DNA from: Eledone cirrhosa
Lineage: Eukaryota; Mollusca; Cephalopoda; Octopoda; Eledonidae
NCBI GenBank assembly: GCA_964016885.1
Contig: OZ024743.1
Coordinates: 178,741,094 to 178,805,093, forward strand
Length of the DNA: 64,000 bases
Reading direction: 5' to 3'
Part shown: in pieces, positions 21,741 through 39,200 of the stretch
Layout: the number at the start of each line of letters is the position of its first letter
Numbering within the stretch: the stretch's first letter is position 1
The notes under the pieces: model-generated
Told to the model about the DNA's origin: nothing
The model's database searches: none
What the model saw: only the letters and a program-made list of their open reading frames with translations
Translations under genes and position numbers: made by a program

Positions 21741-23269
21741 ATCATCATCATCAACGACACCACCACCACCACCACCACCACTACCCCCAACATCATCATC
21801 ATCATCAACGACAACACCACCACCACAACCACTACCCCCAACATCATCATCATCATCAACGACAACACCACCACCACACCCACTAGCCCCAACATTATCA
21901 TCATCAACGACACCAACACCACCACCACCACTACCCCCAACATCATCATCATCATCAACGACAACACCACCACCACAACCACTACCCCCAACATCATCAT
22001 CATCATCAACGACAACACCACCACCACGCCCACTAGCCCCAACATCATCATCATCAACGACACCACCACCACCACCACTACCCCCAACATCATCATCATC
22101 AACGACAACACCACCACCACCACCACTACCCCCAACATCATCATCATCAACGACACCACCACCACCACCACCACCATTACCCCCAACATCATCATCATCA
22201 ACGACACCACCACCACCACAACCACTACCCCCAACATCATCATCATCAACGACAACACCACCACCACAACCGCTAACCCCAACATCATCATCATCAACGA
22301 CACCACCACCACCACAACCACTACCCCCAACATCATCATCATCATCAACGACAACACCCCCACCACACCCACTAGCCCCAACATCATCATCATCAACGAC
22401 AACACCACCACCACACCCACTAGCCCCAACATCATCATCATCAACGACACCACCACCACCACAACCACTACCCCCAACAACATCATCATCAACGACAACA
22501 CCACCACCACCACCACTACCCCCAACATCATCATCATCAACGACACCACCACCACCACAACCACTACCCCCAACATCATCATCATCAACGACAACACCAC
22601 CACCACCACCACTACCCCCAACATCATCATCATCAACGACACCACCACCACCACAACCACTACCCCCAGCATCATCATCATCAACGACAACACCACCACC
22701 ACAACCACTACCCCCAACATCATCATCATCAACGACAACACCACCACCACAACCACTACCCCCAACATCATCATCGTCAACGACAGCACCACCACCACAA
22801 CCACTACCCCCAACATCATCATCATCAACGACAACACCACCACAACCACTACCCCAACATCATCATCGTCAACGACAACACCACCACCACAACCACTACC
22901 CCCAACATCATCATCATCAACGACAACACCACCACAACCCCTACCCCAACATCATCATCGTCAACGACACCACCACCACCACAACCACTACCCCAACATC
23001 ATCATCAACGACAACACCACCACCACAACAACTACCCCCAACATCATCATCGTCAACGACAACACCACCACCATAACTACTACCCCAACATCATCATCAA
23101 CGACAACACCACCACCACAACCTCTACCCCCAACATCATCATCATCAACGACAACACCACCACCACAACCACTACCCCCAACATCATCATCAACGACAAC
23201 ACCACCACCACAACTACTACCCCAACATCATCATCAACGACAACACCACCACCACAACCACTACCCCCA

Positions 23270-26200
23270 ACATCATCATCGTCAACGACAACACCACCAC
23301 CACAACTACTACCCCAACATCATCATAAACGACAACACCACCACCACAACCACTAGCCCAAACATCATCATCGTCAACGACAACACCACCACCAGAACTA
23401 CTACCCCAACATCATCATCAACGACAACACCACCACCACAACCTCTACCCCCAACATCATCATCATCAACGACAACACCACCACCACAACCACTACCCCC
23501 AACATCATCATCAACGACAGCACCACCACCACAACCGCTAGCCCAAACATCATCATCATCAACGACAACACCACCACCACAACCATTACCCCAACTTCAT
23601 CATCATCAACGACAACACCACCACCACAACCACTACCCCAACATCATCATCATCAACGACAACACCAGCACCACAACCACTACCCACAACATCATCATCA
23701 TCAACGACAACACCACCACCACAACCACTACCCCCAACATCATCATCATCAACGACAACACCACCACCACAACCACTACCCACAACATCATCATCATCAT
23801 CGACACCACCACCACCACAACCACTATCCCCAACATCATCATCATCAACGACAACACCACCACCACAACCACTACCCACAACATCATCATCATCAACGAC
23901 ACCACCACCACCACAACCACTATCCCCAACATCATCATCATCAACGACAACAGCACCACCACAACCACTATCCCCAACATCATCATCATCTACGACAACA
24001 CCACCACCACAACCACTACCCCCAACATCATCATCATCAACGACAACACCACCACCACAACCACTACCCCCAAAATCATCATCATCAACGACAACACCAC
24101 CACCACAACCACTACCCCCAACATCATCATCATCAACGACAATACCACCACCACAACCACTACCCCCAAAATCATCATCATCAACGACAACACCACCACC
24201 ACAACCACTACCCCCAACATCATCATCAGCAACGACAACACCACCACCACAACCACTACCCCCAACATCATCATCATCAACGACAACACCACCACCACAA
24301 CCACTACCCCCAACATCATCATCATCAACGACAACACCACCACCACAACCACTACCCCCAACATCATCATCATCAACGACAACATCACCACCACAACCAC
24401 TACCCCCAACATCATCATCATCAACGACAACACCACCACCACAACCGCTAACCCCAACATCATCATCATCAACGACAACACCACCACCACAACCACTACC
24501 CCCAACATCATCATCATCAACGACAACACCACCACCACAACCACTACCACAACATCATCATCATCAACGACAACACCACCACCACAACCACTATTCCAAC
24601 ATCATCATCATCAACGACAACACCACCACCACAACCACTACCCCCAACATCATCATCATCAACGACAACACCACCACCACAACCGCTAACCCCAACATCA
24701 TCATCATCAACGACACCACCACCACCACAACCACTACCCCAACATCATCATCATCAACGAGAACACCACCACCACAACCATTACCCCCAACATCATCATC
24801 ATCAACGACAACACCACCACCACAACCGCTAACCCCAACATCATCATCATCAACGACAACACCACCACCACAACCACTACCCCCAACATCATCATCATCA
24901 ACGACAACACCACCACCACAACCGCTAACCCCAACATCATCATCATCAACGACAACACCACCACCACAACCACTACCCCCAACATCATCATCATCAACGA
25001 CAACACCACCACCACAACCACTACTCCCAACATCATCATCATCAACGACACCACCACAAAAACTACACCCATCATCATCATCATCAACTACAACACCACC
25101 ACCACAACCACTACCCCCAACATCATCATCATCAACTACAACACCACCACCACAACCACTACTCCCAACATCATCATCATCAACGATAACACCACCACCA
25201 CAACCACTACCCCCAACATCATCATCATCAACTACAACACCACCACCACAACCACTACTCCCAACATCATCATCATCAACGACACCACCACAAAAACTAC
25301 CCCCATCATCATTATCATCAACTACAACACCACCACCACAACCACTACCCGCAACATCATCGTCATCAACGACAACACCACCACCACAACCGCTACCCCC
25401 AACATCATCATCAACGACAACACCACCACCACAACCGCTACCCCCAACATCATCATCAACGACAACACCACCACCACAACCGCTACCCCCAACATCATCA
25501 TCATCAACGATAACACCACCACCACAACCGCTAACCCCAACATCATCATCAACGACAACACCACCACCACAACCACTACCCCCAACATCATCATCATCAA
25601 CGATAACACCACCACCACAACCACTACCCCCAACATCATCATCATCAACGATAACACCACCACCACAACCGCTACCCCCAACATCATCATCAACGCCAAC
25701 ACCACCACCACAACCACTACCCCCAACATCATCATCATCAACGACAACACCACCACCACAACCACTACTCCCAACATCATCATCATCAACGACACCACCA
25801 CAAAAACTACACCCATCATCATCATCATCAACTACAACACCACCACCACAACCACTACCCCCAACATCATCATCATCAACTACAACACCACCACCACAAC
25901 CACTACTCCCAACATCCTCATCATCAACGATAACACCACCACCACAACCACTACCCCCAACATCATCATCGTCAACGACAACACCACCACCACAACTACT
26001 ACCCCAACATCATCATCAACGACAACACCACCACCACAACCACTAGCCCAAACATCATCATCGTCAACGACAACACCACCACCACAACTACTACCCCAAC
26101 ATCATCATCAACGACAACACCACCACCACAACCTCTACCTCCAACATCATCATCATCAACGACAACACCACCACCACAACCACTACCCCCAACATCATCA

Positions 26201-26350
26201 TCATCAACGACAACACCACCACCACAACCACTACCCCCAACATCATCATCAACGACAGCACCACCACCACAACCACTAGCCCAAACATCATCATCATCAA
26301 CGACAACACCACCACCACAACCACTACCCCAACTTCATCATCATCAACGA
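23270..26350 (+). repeat. ~2.7-kb duplication inside the array
   Basis: The GTCAACGACA plus CAACTACTACCCC block at 23281 recurs at 25971 (2,690 bp). It is followed in both by the CACTAGCCCAAAC and ACCCCAACTTCATC variants (about 23590 and 26331). Between them the ACCACCACAAAAACTAC variant appears at about 25051, 25291 and 25801. Confidence 0.7.
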
Positions 26351-28387
26351 CAACACCACCACCACAACCACTACCCCAACATCATCATCATCAACGACAA
26401 CACCACCACCACAACCACTACCCCCAACATCATCGTCATCAACGACAACACCACCACCACAACCACTACTCCCAACATCATCATCATCAACGACACCACC
26501 ACCACCACAACCGCTAACCCCAACATCATCATCATCAACGACAACACCACCACCACAACCGCTAACCCCAACATCATCATCAACGACAACACCACCACCA
26601 CAACCACTACCCCCAACATCATCATCATCAACGATAACACCACCACCACAACCGCTACCCCCAACATCATCATCATCAACGATAACACCACCACCACAAC
26701 CGCTACCCCCAACATCATCATCAACGACAACACCACCACCACAACCACTACCCCCAACATCATCATCATCAACGATAACACCACCACCACAACCGCTACC
26801 CCCAACATCATCATCAACGACAACACCACCACCACAACCACTACCCCCAACATCATCATCATCAACGACAACACCACCACCACAAGCACTACCCCCAACA
26901 TCATCATCATCAACGATAACACCACCACCACAACCGCTACCCCCAACATCATCATCAACGACAACACCACCACCACAACCACTACCCCCAACATCATCAT
27001 CATCAACGATAACACCACCACCACAACCGCTACCCCCAACATCATCATCAACGACAACATCACCACCACAACCACTACCCCCAACATCATCATCATCAAC
27101 GATAACACCACCACCACAACCGCTACCCCCAACATCATCATCAACGACAACACCACCACCACAATCACTACCCCCAACATCATCATCATCAACGACAACA
27201 CCACCACCACAACCACTACCCCCAACATCATCATCATCAACGATAACACCACCACCACAACCGCTACCCCCAACATCATCATCATCAACGATAACACCAC
27301 CACCACAACCACTACCCCCAACATCATCATCATCAACGACAACACCACAACCACTACCCCAACATCATCATCAACGACAACACCACCGCCACAACCACTA
27401 CCCCAACATCATCATCAACGACAACACCACCACCACAACCACTACCCCCAACATCATCATCATCAACAACAACACCACCACCACAACGACTACCCCAACA
27501 TCATCATCAACGACAACACCACCGCCACAACCACTACCCTAACATCATCATCAACGACAACACCACCACCACAACCACAACCCCAACATCATCATCATCA
27601 ACGACAACACCACCACCACAACCACTACCCCAACATCATCATCATCAACGACAACACCACCACCACAACCACTAACCCCAACATCATCATCATCAACGAC
27701 AACACCACCACCACAAACACTACCCCCAAACACCATCATCATCAACGACAACACCACCACCACAACCACTACCCCAACATCATCATCATCAACGACAACA
27801 CCACCACCACAACCGCTACCCCCAACATCATCGTCATCAACGACAACACCACCACCACAACCACTACCCCAACATCATCGTCATCAACGACAACACCACC
27901 ACCACAACCACTACCCCAACATCATCATCATCAACGACACCACCACCACCACAACCACTACACCCAACATCATCATCATCAACGACAACACCACCACCAC
28001 AACCACTACCCCAACATCATCATCATCAACGACACCACCACCACCCCAACCACTACCCCAACATCATCATCATCATCAACGACAACACCACCACCACAAC
28101 CACTACCCCAACATCATCATCATCAACGACACCACCACCACCACAACCACTACCCCAACATCATCATCATCAACGACAACACCACCACCACAACCACTAA
28201 CCCCAACATTATCATCATCAACGACAACACCACCACCACAACCACTACCCCCAACATCATCATCATCAACGACAACACCACCACCACAACCACTACCCCA
28301 ACATCATCATCATCAACGACAAAACCACCACCACAACCACTACCCCCAACATCATCATCATCAACGACAACACCACCACCACAACCA

Positions 28388-31300
28388 CTACCCCAACATC
28401 ATCATCATCAACGATAACACCACCACCACAACCACTACCCCAACATCATCATCATCAACGACAACACCACTACCACAACCACTACCCCCAACATCATCAT
28501 CAATCAACGATAACACCACCACCACAACCATTAAGCCCAACATCATCATCATCAACGACAACACCACCACCACAACCACTACCCCAACATCATCCTCATC
28601 AACGACACCACCACCACCACAACCACTACCCCAACATCATCATCAACGGCAACACCACCACCACAACCACTACCCCCATCATCCTCATCATCAACGACAA
28701 CACCACCACCACCACAACCACTACCCCAACATCATCATCATCAACGACAACACCACCACCACAACCACTACCCCCAACATCATCATCATCAACGACAACA
28801 CCACCACCACAACCACTATCCCAACATCATCATCATCAACGACAACACCACCACCACAACCACTATCCCAACATCATCATCATCAACGACAACACCACCA
28901 CCACAACCACTACCCCAACATCATCATCATCAACGATAACACCACCACCACAACCACTACCCCCAACATCATCATCATCAACGACAACACCACCACCACA
29001 ACCATTACCCCAACATCATCATCATCAACGACAACACCACCACCACAACCACTACCCCCATCATCATCATCATCAACGACAACACCACCACCACAACCAA
29101 TACCCCCAAACACCATCAACATCAACGACAACACCACCACCACAACCACTACCCCCAACAACATCATCATCAACGACAACACCACCACCACATCCATTAA
29201 CCCCAACCTCATCATCAACAACGACAACACCACCACCACAACCATTAACCCCAACCTCATCATCATCAACTACAACACCACCACCACAACCACTACGCCC
29301 AACATCATCATCATCAACGACAACACCACCACCACAACCACTACCCCAACATCATCATCATCAACGACAACACCACCACCACAACCACTACCCCAACATC
29401 ATCATCATCAACGACACCACCACCACCACAACCACTACCCCAACATCATCATCATCAACGACAACACCACCACCACAACCACTAACCCCAACATCATCAT
29501 TATCAACGACAACACCACCACCACAACCACTACCCCCAACATCATCATCATCAACGACAACACCACCACCACAACCACTACCCCAACATCATCATCATCA
29601 ACGACAACACCACCACAACAACCACTACCCCCAACATCATCATCATCAACGACAACACCACCACCACAACCACTACCCCAACATCATCATCATCAACGAT
29701 AACACCACCACCACAACCATTAAGCCCATCATCATCATCATCAACGGCAAACACCACCACCACAACCACTACCCCAACATCATCATCAACGATAACACCA
29801 CCACCACAACCACTACCCCCAACATCATCATCATCAACGACAACACCACCACCACAACCACTACCCCCAACATCATCATCATCAACGACAACACCATCAC
29901 CACAACCACTACCCCCAACATCATCATCATCAACGACAACACCACCACCACAACCGCTAACCCCAACATCATCATCATCAACGACAACACCACCACCACA
30001 ACCACTACTCCCAACATCATCATCATCAACGACACCACCACAAAAACTACCCCATCATCATCATCATCAACGACACCACCACCACCACAACCGCTAACCC
30101 CAACATCATCATCATCAACGACAACACCACCACCACAACCGCTAACCCCAACATCATCATCAACGACAACACCACCACCACAACCACTACCCCCAACATC
30201 ATCATCATCAACGATAACACCACCTCCACAACCGCTACCCCCAACATCATCATCATCAACGATAACACCACCACCACAACCGCTACCCCCAACATCATCA
30301 TCAACGACAACACCACCACCACAACCACTACCCCCAACATCATCATCATCAACGACAACACCACCACCACAACCACTACCCCCAACATCATCATCATCAA
30401 CGATAACACCACCACCACAACCGCTACCCCCAACATCATCATCAACGACAACACCACCACCACAACCACTACCCCCAACATCATCATCATCAACGATAAC
30501 ACCACCACCACAACCGCTACCCCCAACATCATCATCAACGACAACACCACCACCACAACCACAACCCCAACATCATCATCATCAACGACAACACCACCAC
30601 CACAACCACTACCCCAACATCATCATCATCAACGACAACACCACCACCACAACCACTAACCCCAACATCATCATCATCAACGACAACACCACCACCACAA
30701 ACACTACCCCCAAACACCATCATCATCAACGACAACACCACCACCACAACCACTACCCCAACATCATCATCATCAACGACAACACCACCACCACAACCGC
30801 TACCCCCAACATCATCGTCATCAACGACAACACCACCACCACAACCACTACCCCAACATCATCGTCATCAACGACAACACCACCACCACAACCACTACCC
30901 CAACATCATCATCATCAACGACACCACCACCACCACAACCACTACACCCAACATCATCATCATCAACGACAACACCACCACCACAACCACTACCCCAACA
31001 TCATCATCATCAACGACACCACCACCACCCCAACCACTACCCCAACATCATCATCATCATCAACGACAACACCACCACCACAACCACTACCCCAACATCA
31101 TCATCATCAACGACACCACCACCACCACAACCACTACCCCAACATCATCATCATCAACGACAACACCACCACCACAACCACTAACCCCAACATTATCATC
31201 ATCAACGACAACACCACCACCACAACCACTACCCCCAACATCATCATCATCAACGACAACACCACCACCACAACCACTACCCCAACATCATCATCATCAA

Positions 31301-34300
31301 CGATAACACCACCACCACAACCACTACCCCAACATCATCATCATCAACGACAACACCACTACCACAACCACTACCCCCAACATCATCATCAATCAACGAT
31401 AACACCACCACCACAACCATTAAGCCCAACATCATCATCATCAACGACAACACCACCACCACAACCACTACCCCAACATCATCATCATCAACGACACCAC
31501 CACCACCACAACCACTACCCCAACATCATCATCAACGGCAACACCACCACCACAACCACTACCCCCATCATCCTCATCATCAACGACAACACCACCACCA
31601 CCACAACCACTACCCCAACATCATCATCATCAACGACAACACCATCACCACAACCACTACCCCCAACATCATCATCATCAACGACAACACCACCACCACA
31701 ACCGCTAACCCCAACATCATCATCATCAACGACAACACCACCACCACAACCACTACTCCCAACATCATCATCATCAACGACACCACCACAAAAACTACCC
31801 CATCATCATCATCATCAACGACACCACCACCACCACAACCGCTAACCCCAACATCATCATCATCAACGACAACACCACCACCACAACCGCTAACCCCAAC
31901 ATCATCATCAACGACAACACCACCACCACAACCACTACCCCCAACATCATCATCATCAACGATAACACCACCCCCACAACCGCTACCCCCAACATCATCA
32001 TCATCAACGATAACACCACCACCACAACCGCTACCCCCAACATCATCATCAACGACAACACCACCACCACAACCACTACCCCCAACATCATCATCATCAA
32101 CGATAACACCACCACCACAACCGCTACCCCCAACATCATCATCAACGACAACACCTTCACCACAACCACTACCCCCAACATCATCATCATCAACGACAAC
32201 ACCACCACCACAACCACTACCCCAACATCATCATCATCAACGACAACACCACCACCACAACCACTAACCCCAACATCATCATCATCAACGACAACACCAC
32301 CACCACAACCACTACCCCCAACATCATCATCATCAACGACAACACCACCACCACAACCACTACCCTCAACATCATCATCATCAACGACAACACCACCACC
32401 ACAACCACTACCCCCAACATCATCATCATCAACGATAACACCACCACCACAACCGCTACCCCCAACATCATCATCAACGACAACACCACCACCACAACCA
32501 CTACCCCCAACATCATCATCATCAACGATAACACCACCACCACAACCGCTACCCCCAACATCATCATCAACGACAACACCACCACCACAACCACTACCCC
32601 CAACATCATCATCATCAACGACAACACCACCACCACAACCACTACCCCCAACATCATCATCATCAACGATAACACCACCACCACAACCGCTACCCCAACA
32701 TCATCATCAACGACAACACCACCACCACAACCACTACCCCCAACATCATCATCATCAACGACAACACCACCACCACAACCACTACCCCCAACATCATCAT
32801 CATCAACGATAACACCACCACCACAACCGCTACCCCCAACATCATCATCATCAACGATAACACCACCACCACAACCACTACCCCCAACATCATCATCATC
32901 AACGACAACACCACCACCACAACCACTACCCCAACATCATCATCAACGACAACACCACCGTCCCTACCACTACCCGAACATCATCATCAACGACAACACC
33001 ACCGCCACAACCACTACCCCCAACATCATCATCATCAACGACAACACCACCACCACAACCACTACCCCAACATCATCATCAACGACAACACCACCGCCAC
33101 AACCACTACCCCAACATCATCATCAACGACAACACCACCACCACAACCACAACCCCAACATCATCATCATCAACGACAACACCACCACCACAACCACTAC
33201 CCCAACATCATCATCATCAACGACACCACCACCACCACAACCACTACCCCAACATCATCAACATCAACGACAACACCACCACCACAATCACTAACCCCAA
33301 CATCATCATCATCAACGACAACACCACCACCACAACCACTACCCCCAACATCATCATCATCAACGACAACACCACCACCACAACCACTACCCCAACATCA
33401 TCATCATCAACGACAACACCACCACCACAACCACTACCCGCAACATCATCATCATCAACGACAACACCACCACCACAACCACTACCCCAACATCATCATC
33501 ATCAACGATAACACCACCACCACAAAAATTAAGCCCAACATCATCATCATCAACGACAACACCACCACCACAACCACTACCCCCAACATCATCATCATCA
33601 ACGACAACACCACCACCACAACCACTACCCCCAACATCATCATCATCAACGATAACACCACCACCACAACCACTACCCCCATACATCATCATCATCAACG
33701 ACAACACCACCACCACAACTACTACCCCATACATCATCATCATCAACGACACCACCACCACCACAACCACTACCCCCAACATCATCATCATCAACGACAA
33801 CACCACCACCACAACCACTACCCCAACATCATCATCATCAACGATAACACCACCACCACAAAAATTAAGCCCAACATCATCATCATCAACGACAACACCA
33901 CCACCACAACCACTACCCCCAACATCATCATCATCAACGACAACACCACCACCACAACCACTACCCCAACATCATCATCATCAACGATAACACCACCACC
34001 ACAACCACTACCCCCAACATCATCATCATCAACGACAACACCACCACCACAACTACTACCCCATACATCATCATCATCAACGACAACACCACCACCACAA
34101 CTACTACCCCATACATCATCATCATCAACGACAACACCACCACCACAACCACTACCCCCAACATCATCATCATCAACGACAACACCACCACCACAACCAC
34201 TACCACAACATCATCATCATCAACGACAACACCACCACCACAACCACTATTCCAACATCATCATCATCAACGACAACACCACCACCACAACCACTACCCC

Positions 34301-36214
34301 CAACATCATCATCATCAACGACAACACCACCACCACAACCGCTAACTCCAACATCATCATCATCAACGACACCACCACCACCACAACCACTACCCCAACA
34401 TCATCATCATCAACGACAACACCACCACCACAACCACTACCCCCAACATCATCATCATCAACGACAACACCACCACCACAACCGCTAAGCCCAACATCAT
34501 CATCATCAACGACAACACCACCACCACAACCACTACCCCCAACATCATCATCATCAACGACAACACCACCACCACAACCGCTAACCCCAACATCATCATC
34601 ATCAACGACAACACCACCACCACAACCACTACCCCCAACATCATCATCATCAACGACAACACCACCACCACAACCGCTAACCCCAACATCATCATCATCA
34701 ACGACAACACCACCACCACAACCACTACCCCAACATCATCATCATCAACGACAACACCACCACCACAACCACTACTCCCAACATCATCATCATCAACGAC
34801 ACCACCACAAAAACTACCCCATCATCATCATCATCAACGACACCACCACCACCACAACCGCTAACCCCAACATCATCATCATCAACGACAACACCACCAC
34901 CACAACCGCTAACCCCAACATCATCATCAACGACAACACCACCACCACAACCACTACCCCCAACATCATCATCATCAACGATAACACCACCACCACAACC
35001 GCTACCCCCAACATCATCATCATCAACGATAACACCACCACCACAACCGCTACCCCCAACATCATCATCAACGACAACACCACCACCACAACCACTACCC
35101 CCAACATCATCATCATCAACGATAACACCACCACCACAACCGCTACCCCCAACATCATCATCAACGACAACACCTTCACCACAACCACTACCCTCAACAT
35201 CATCATCATCAACGACAACACCACCACCACAACCACTACCCCCAACATCATCATCATCAACGATAACACCACCACCACAACCGCTACCCCCAACATCATC
35301 ATCAACGACAACACCACCACCACAACCACTACCCCCAACATCATCATCATCAACGATAACACCACCACCACAACCGCTACCCCCAACATCATCATCAACG
35401 ACAACACCACCACCACAACCACTACCCCCAACATCATCATCATCAACGACAACACCACCACCACAACCACTACCCCCAACATCATCATCATCAACGATAA
35501 CACCACCACCACAACCGCTACCCCAACATCATCATCAACGACAACACCACCACCACAACCACTACCCCCAACATCATCATCATCAACGACAACACCACCA
35601 CCACAACCACTACCCCCAACATCATCATCATCAACGATAACACCACCACCACAACCGCTACCCCCAACATCATCATCATCAACGACAACACCACCACCAC
35701 AACCACTACCCCCAACATCATCATCATCAACGACAACACCACCACCACAACCACTACCCCAACATCATCATCAACGACAACACCACCGTCCCTACCACTA
35801 CCCGAACATCATCATCAACGACAACACCACCGCCACAACCACTACCCCCAACATCATCATCATCAACGACAACACCACCACCACAACCACTACCCCAACA
35901 TCATCATCAACGACAACACCACCGCCACAACCACTACCCCAACATCATCATCAACGACAACACCACCACCACAACCACAACCCCAACATCTTCATCATCA
36001 ACGACAACACCACCACCACAACCACTACCCCAACATCATCATCATCAACGACACCACCACCACCACAACCACTACCCCAACATCATCAACATCAACGACA
36101 ACACCACCACCACAATCACTAACCCCAACATCATCATCATCAACGACAAAACCACCACCACAACCACTACCCCCAACATCATCATCATCAACGACAACAC
36201 CACCACCACAACCA
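28388..36214 (+). repeat. Higher-order unit A, copy 1 (7,827 bp)
   Basis: Landmarks in this copy recur exactly 7,827 bp later: 28388, 28910, 29578, 30535, 31277, 31795 and 32217 pair with 36215, 36737, 37405, 38362, 39104, 39622 and 40044. The unit contains an inner 2.9-3.0-kb duplication (28388 and 31277; a related block also starts at 27551 and 30535). Confidence 0.9.
32955..32985 (+). repeat. Outlier monomer marking the shared module
   Basis: A diverged monomer (ACCGTCCCTACCACTACCCG, about 32955) recurs near 35786, 41483, 46488, 49261 and 56797, always soon after the 78-codon block found at 32690, 35518, 41215, 46214, 48994 and 56390. It is a convenient landmark for the higher-order structure. 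Confidence 0.8.
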
Positions 36215-39200
36215 CTACCCCAACATCATCATCATCAACGATAACACCACCACCACAACCACTACCCCAACATCATCATCATCAACGACAACACCACTAC
36301 CACAACCACTACCCCCAACATCATCATCAATCAACGATAACACCACCACCACAACCATTAAGCCCAACATCATCATCATCAACGACAACACCACCACCAC
36401 AACCACTACCCCAACATCATCATCATCAACGACACCACCACCACCACAACCACTACCCCAACATCATCATCAACGGCAACACCACCACCACAACCACTAC
36501 CCCCATCATCCTCATCATCAACGACAACACCACCACCACCACAACCACTACCCCAACATCATCATCATCAACGACAACACCACCACCACAACCACTACCC
36601 CCAACATCATCATCATCAACGACAACACCACCACCACAACCACTATCCCAACATCATCATCATCAACGACAACACCACCACCACAACCACTATCCCAACA
36701 TCATCATCATCAACGACAACACCACCACCACAACCACTACCCCAACATCATCATCATCAACGATAACACCACCACCACAACCACTACCCCCAACATCATC
36801 ATCATCAACGACAACACCACCACCACAACCATTACCCCAACATCATCATCATCAACGACAACACCACCACCACAACCACTACCCCCATCATCATCATCAT
36901 CAACGACAACACCACCACCACAACCAATACCCCCAAACACCATCAACATCAACGACAACACCACCACCACAACCACTACCCCCAACAACATCATCATCAA
37001 CGACAACACCACCACCACATCCATTAACCCCAACCTCATCATCAACAACGACAACACCACCACCACAACCATTAACCCCAACCTCATCATCATCAACTAC
37101 AACACCACCACCACAACCACTACGCCCAACATCATCATCATCAACGACAACACCACCACCACAACCACTACCCCAACATCATCATCATCAACGACAACAC
37201 CACCACCACAACCACTACCCCAACATCATCATCATCAACGACACCACCACCACCACAACCACTACCCCAACATCATCATCATCAACGACAACACCACCAC
37301 CACAACCACTAACCCCAACATCATCATTATCAACGACAACACCACCACCACAACCACTACCCCCAACATCATCATCATCAACGACAACACCACCACCACA
37401 ACCACTACCCCAACATCATCATCATCAACGACAACACCACCACAACAACCACTACCCCCAACATCATCATCATCAACGACAACACCACCACCACAACCAC
37501 TACCCCAACATCATCATCATCAACGATAACACCACCACCACAACCATTAAGCCCATCATCATCATCATCAACGGCAAACACCACCACCACAACCACTACC
37601 CCAACATCATCATCAACGATAACACCACCACCACAACCACTACCCCCAACATCATCATCATCAACGACAACACCACCACCACAACCACTACCCCCAACAT
37701 CATCATCATCAACGACAACACCATCACCACAACCACTACCCCCAACATCATCATCATCAACGACAACACCACCACCACAACCGCTAACCCCAACATCATC
37801 ATCATCAACGACAACACCACCACCACAACCACTACTCCCAACATCATCATCATCAACGACACCACCACAAAAACTACCCCATCATCATCATCATCAACGA
37901 CACCACCACCACCACAACCGCTAACCCCAACATCATCATCATCAACGACAACACCACCACCACAACCGCTAACCCCAACATCATCATCAACGACAACACC
38001 ACCACCACAACCACTACCCCCAACATCATCATCATCAACGATAACACCACCTCCACAACCGCTACCCCCAACATCATCATCATCAACGATAACACCACCA
38101 CCACAACCGCTACCCCCAACATCATCATCAACGACAACACCACCACCACAACCACTACCCCCAACATCATCATCATCAACGACAACACCACCACCACAAC
38201 CACTACCCCCAACATCATCATCATCAACGATAACACCACCACCACAACCGCTACCCCCAACATCATCATCAACGACAACACCACCACCACAACCACTACC
38301 CCCAACATCATCATCATCAACGATAACACCACCACCACAACCGCTACCCCCAACATCATCATCAACGACAACACCACCACCACAACCACAACCCCAACAT
38401 CATCATCATCAACGACAACACCACCACCACAACCACTACCCCAACATCATCATCATCAACGACAACACCACCACCACAACCACTAACCCCAACATCATCA
38501 TCATCAACGACAACACCACCACCACAAACACTACCCCCAAACACCATCATCATCAACGACAACACCACCACCACAACCACTACCCCAACATCATCATCAT
38601 CAACGACAACACCACCACCACAACCGCTACCCCCAACATCATCGTCATCAACGACAACACCACCACCACAACCACTACCCCAACATCATCGTCATCAACG
38701 ACAACACCACCACCACAACCACTACCCCAACATCATCATCATCAACGACACCACCACCACCACAACCACTACACCCAACATCATCATCATCAACGACAAC
38801 ACCACCACCACAACCACTACCCCAACATCATCATCATCAACGACACCACCACCACCCCAACCACTACCCCAACATCATCATCATCATCAACGACAACACC
38901 ACCACCACAACCACTACCCCAACATCATCATCATCAACGACACCACCACCACCACAACCACTACCCCAACATCATCATCATCAACGACAACACCACCACC
39001 ACAACCACTAACCCCAACATTATCATCATCAACGACAACACCACCACCACAACCACTACCCCCAACATCATCATCATCAACGACAACACCACCACCACAA
39101 CCACTACCCCAACATCATCATCATCAACGATAACACCACCACCACAACCACTACCCCAACATCATCATCATCAACGACAACACCACTACCACAACCACTA

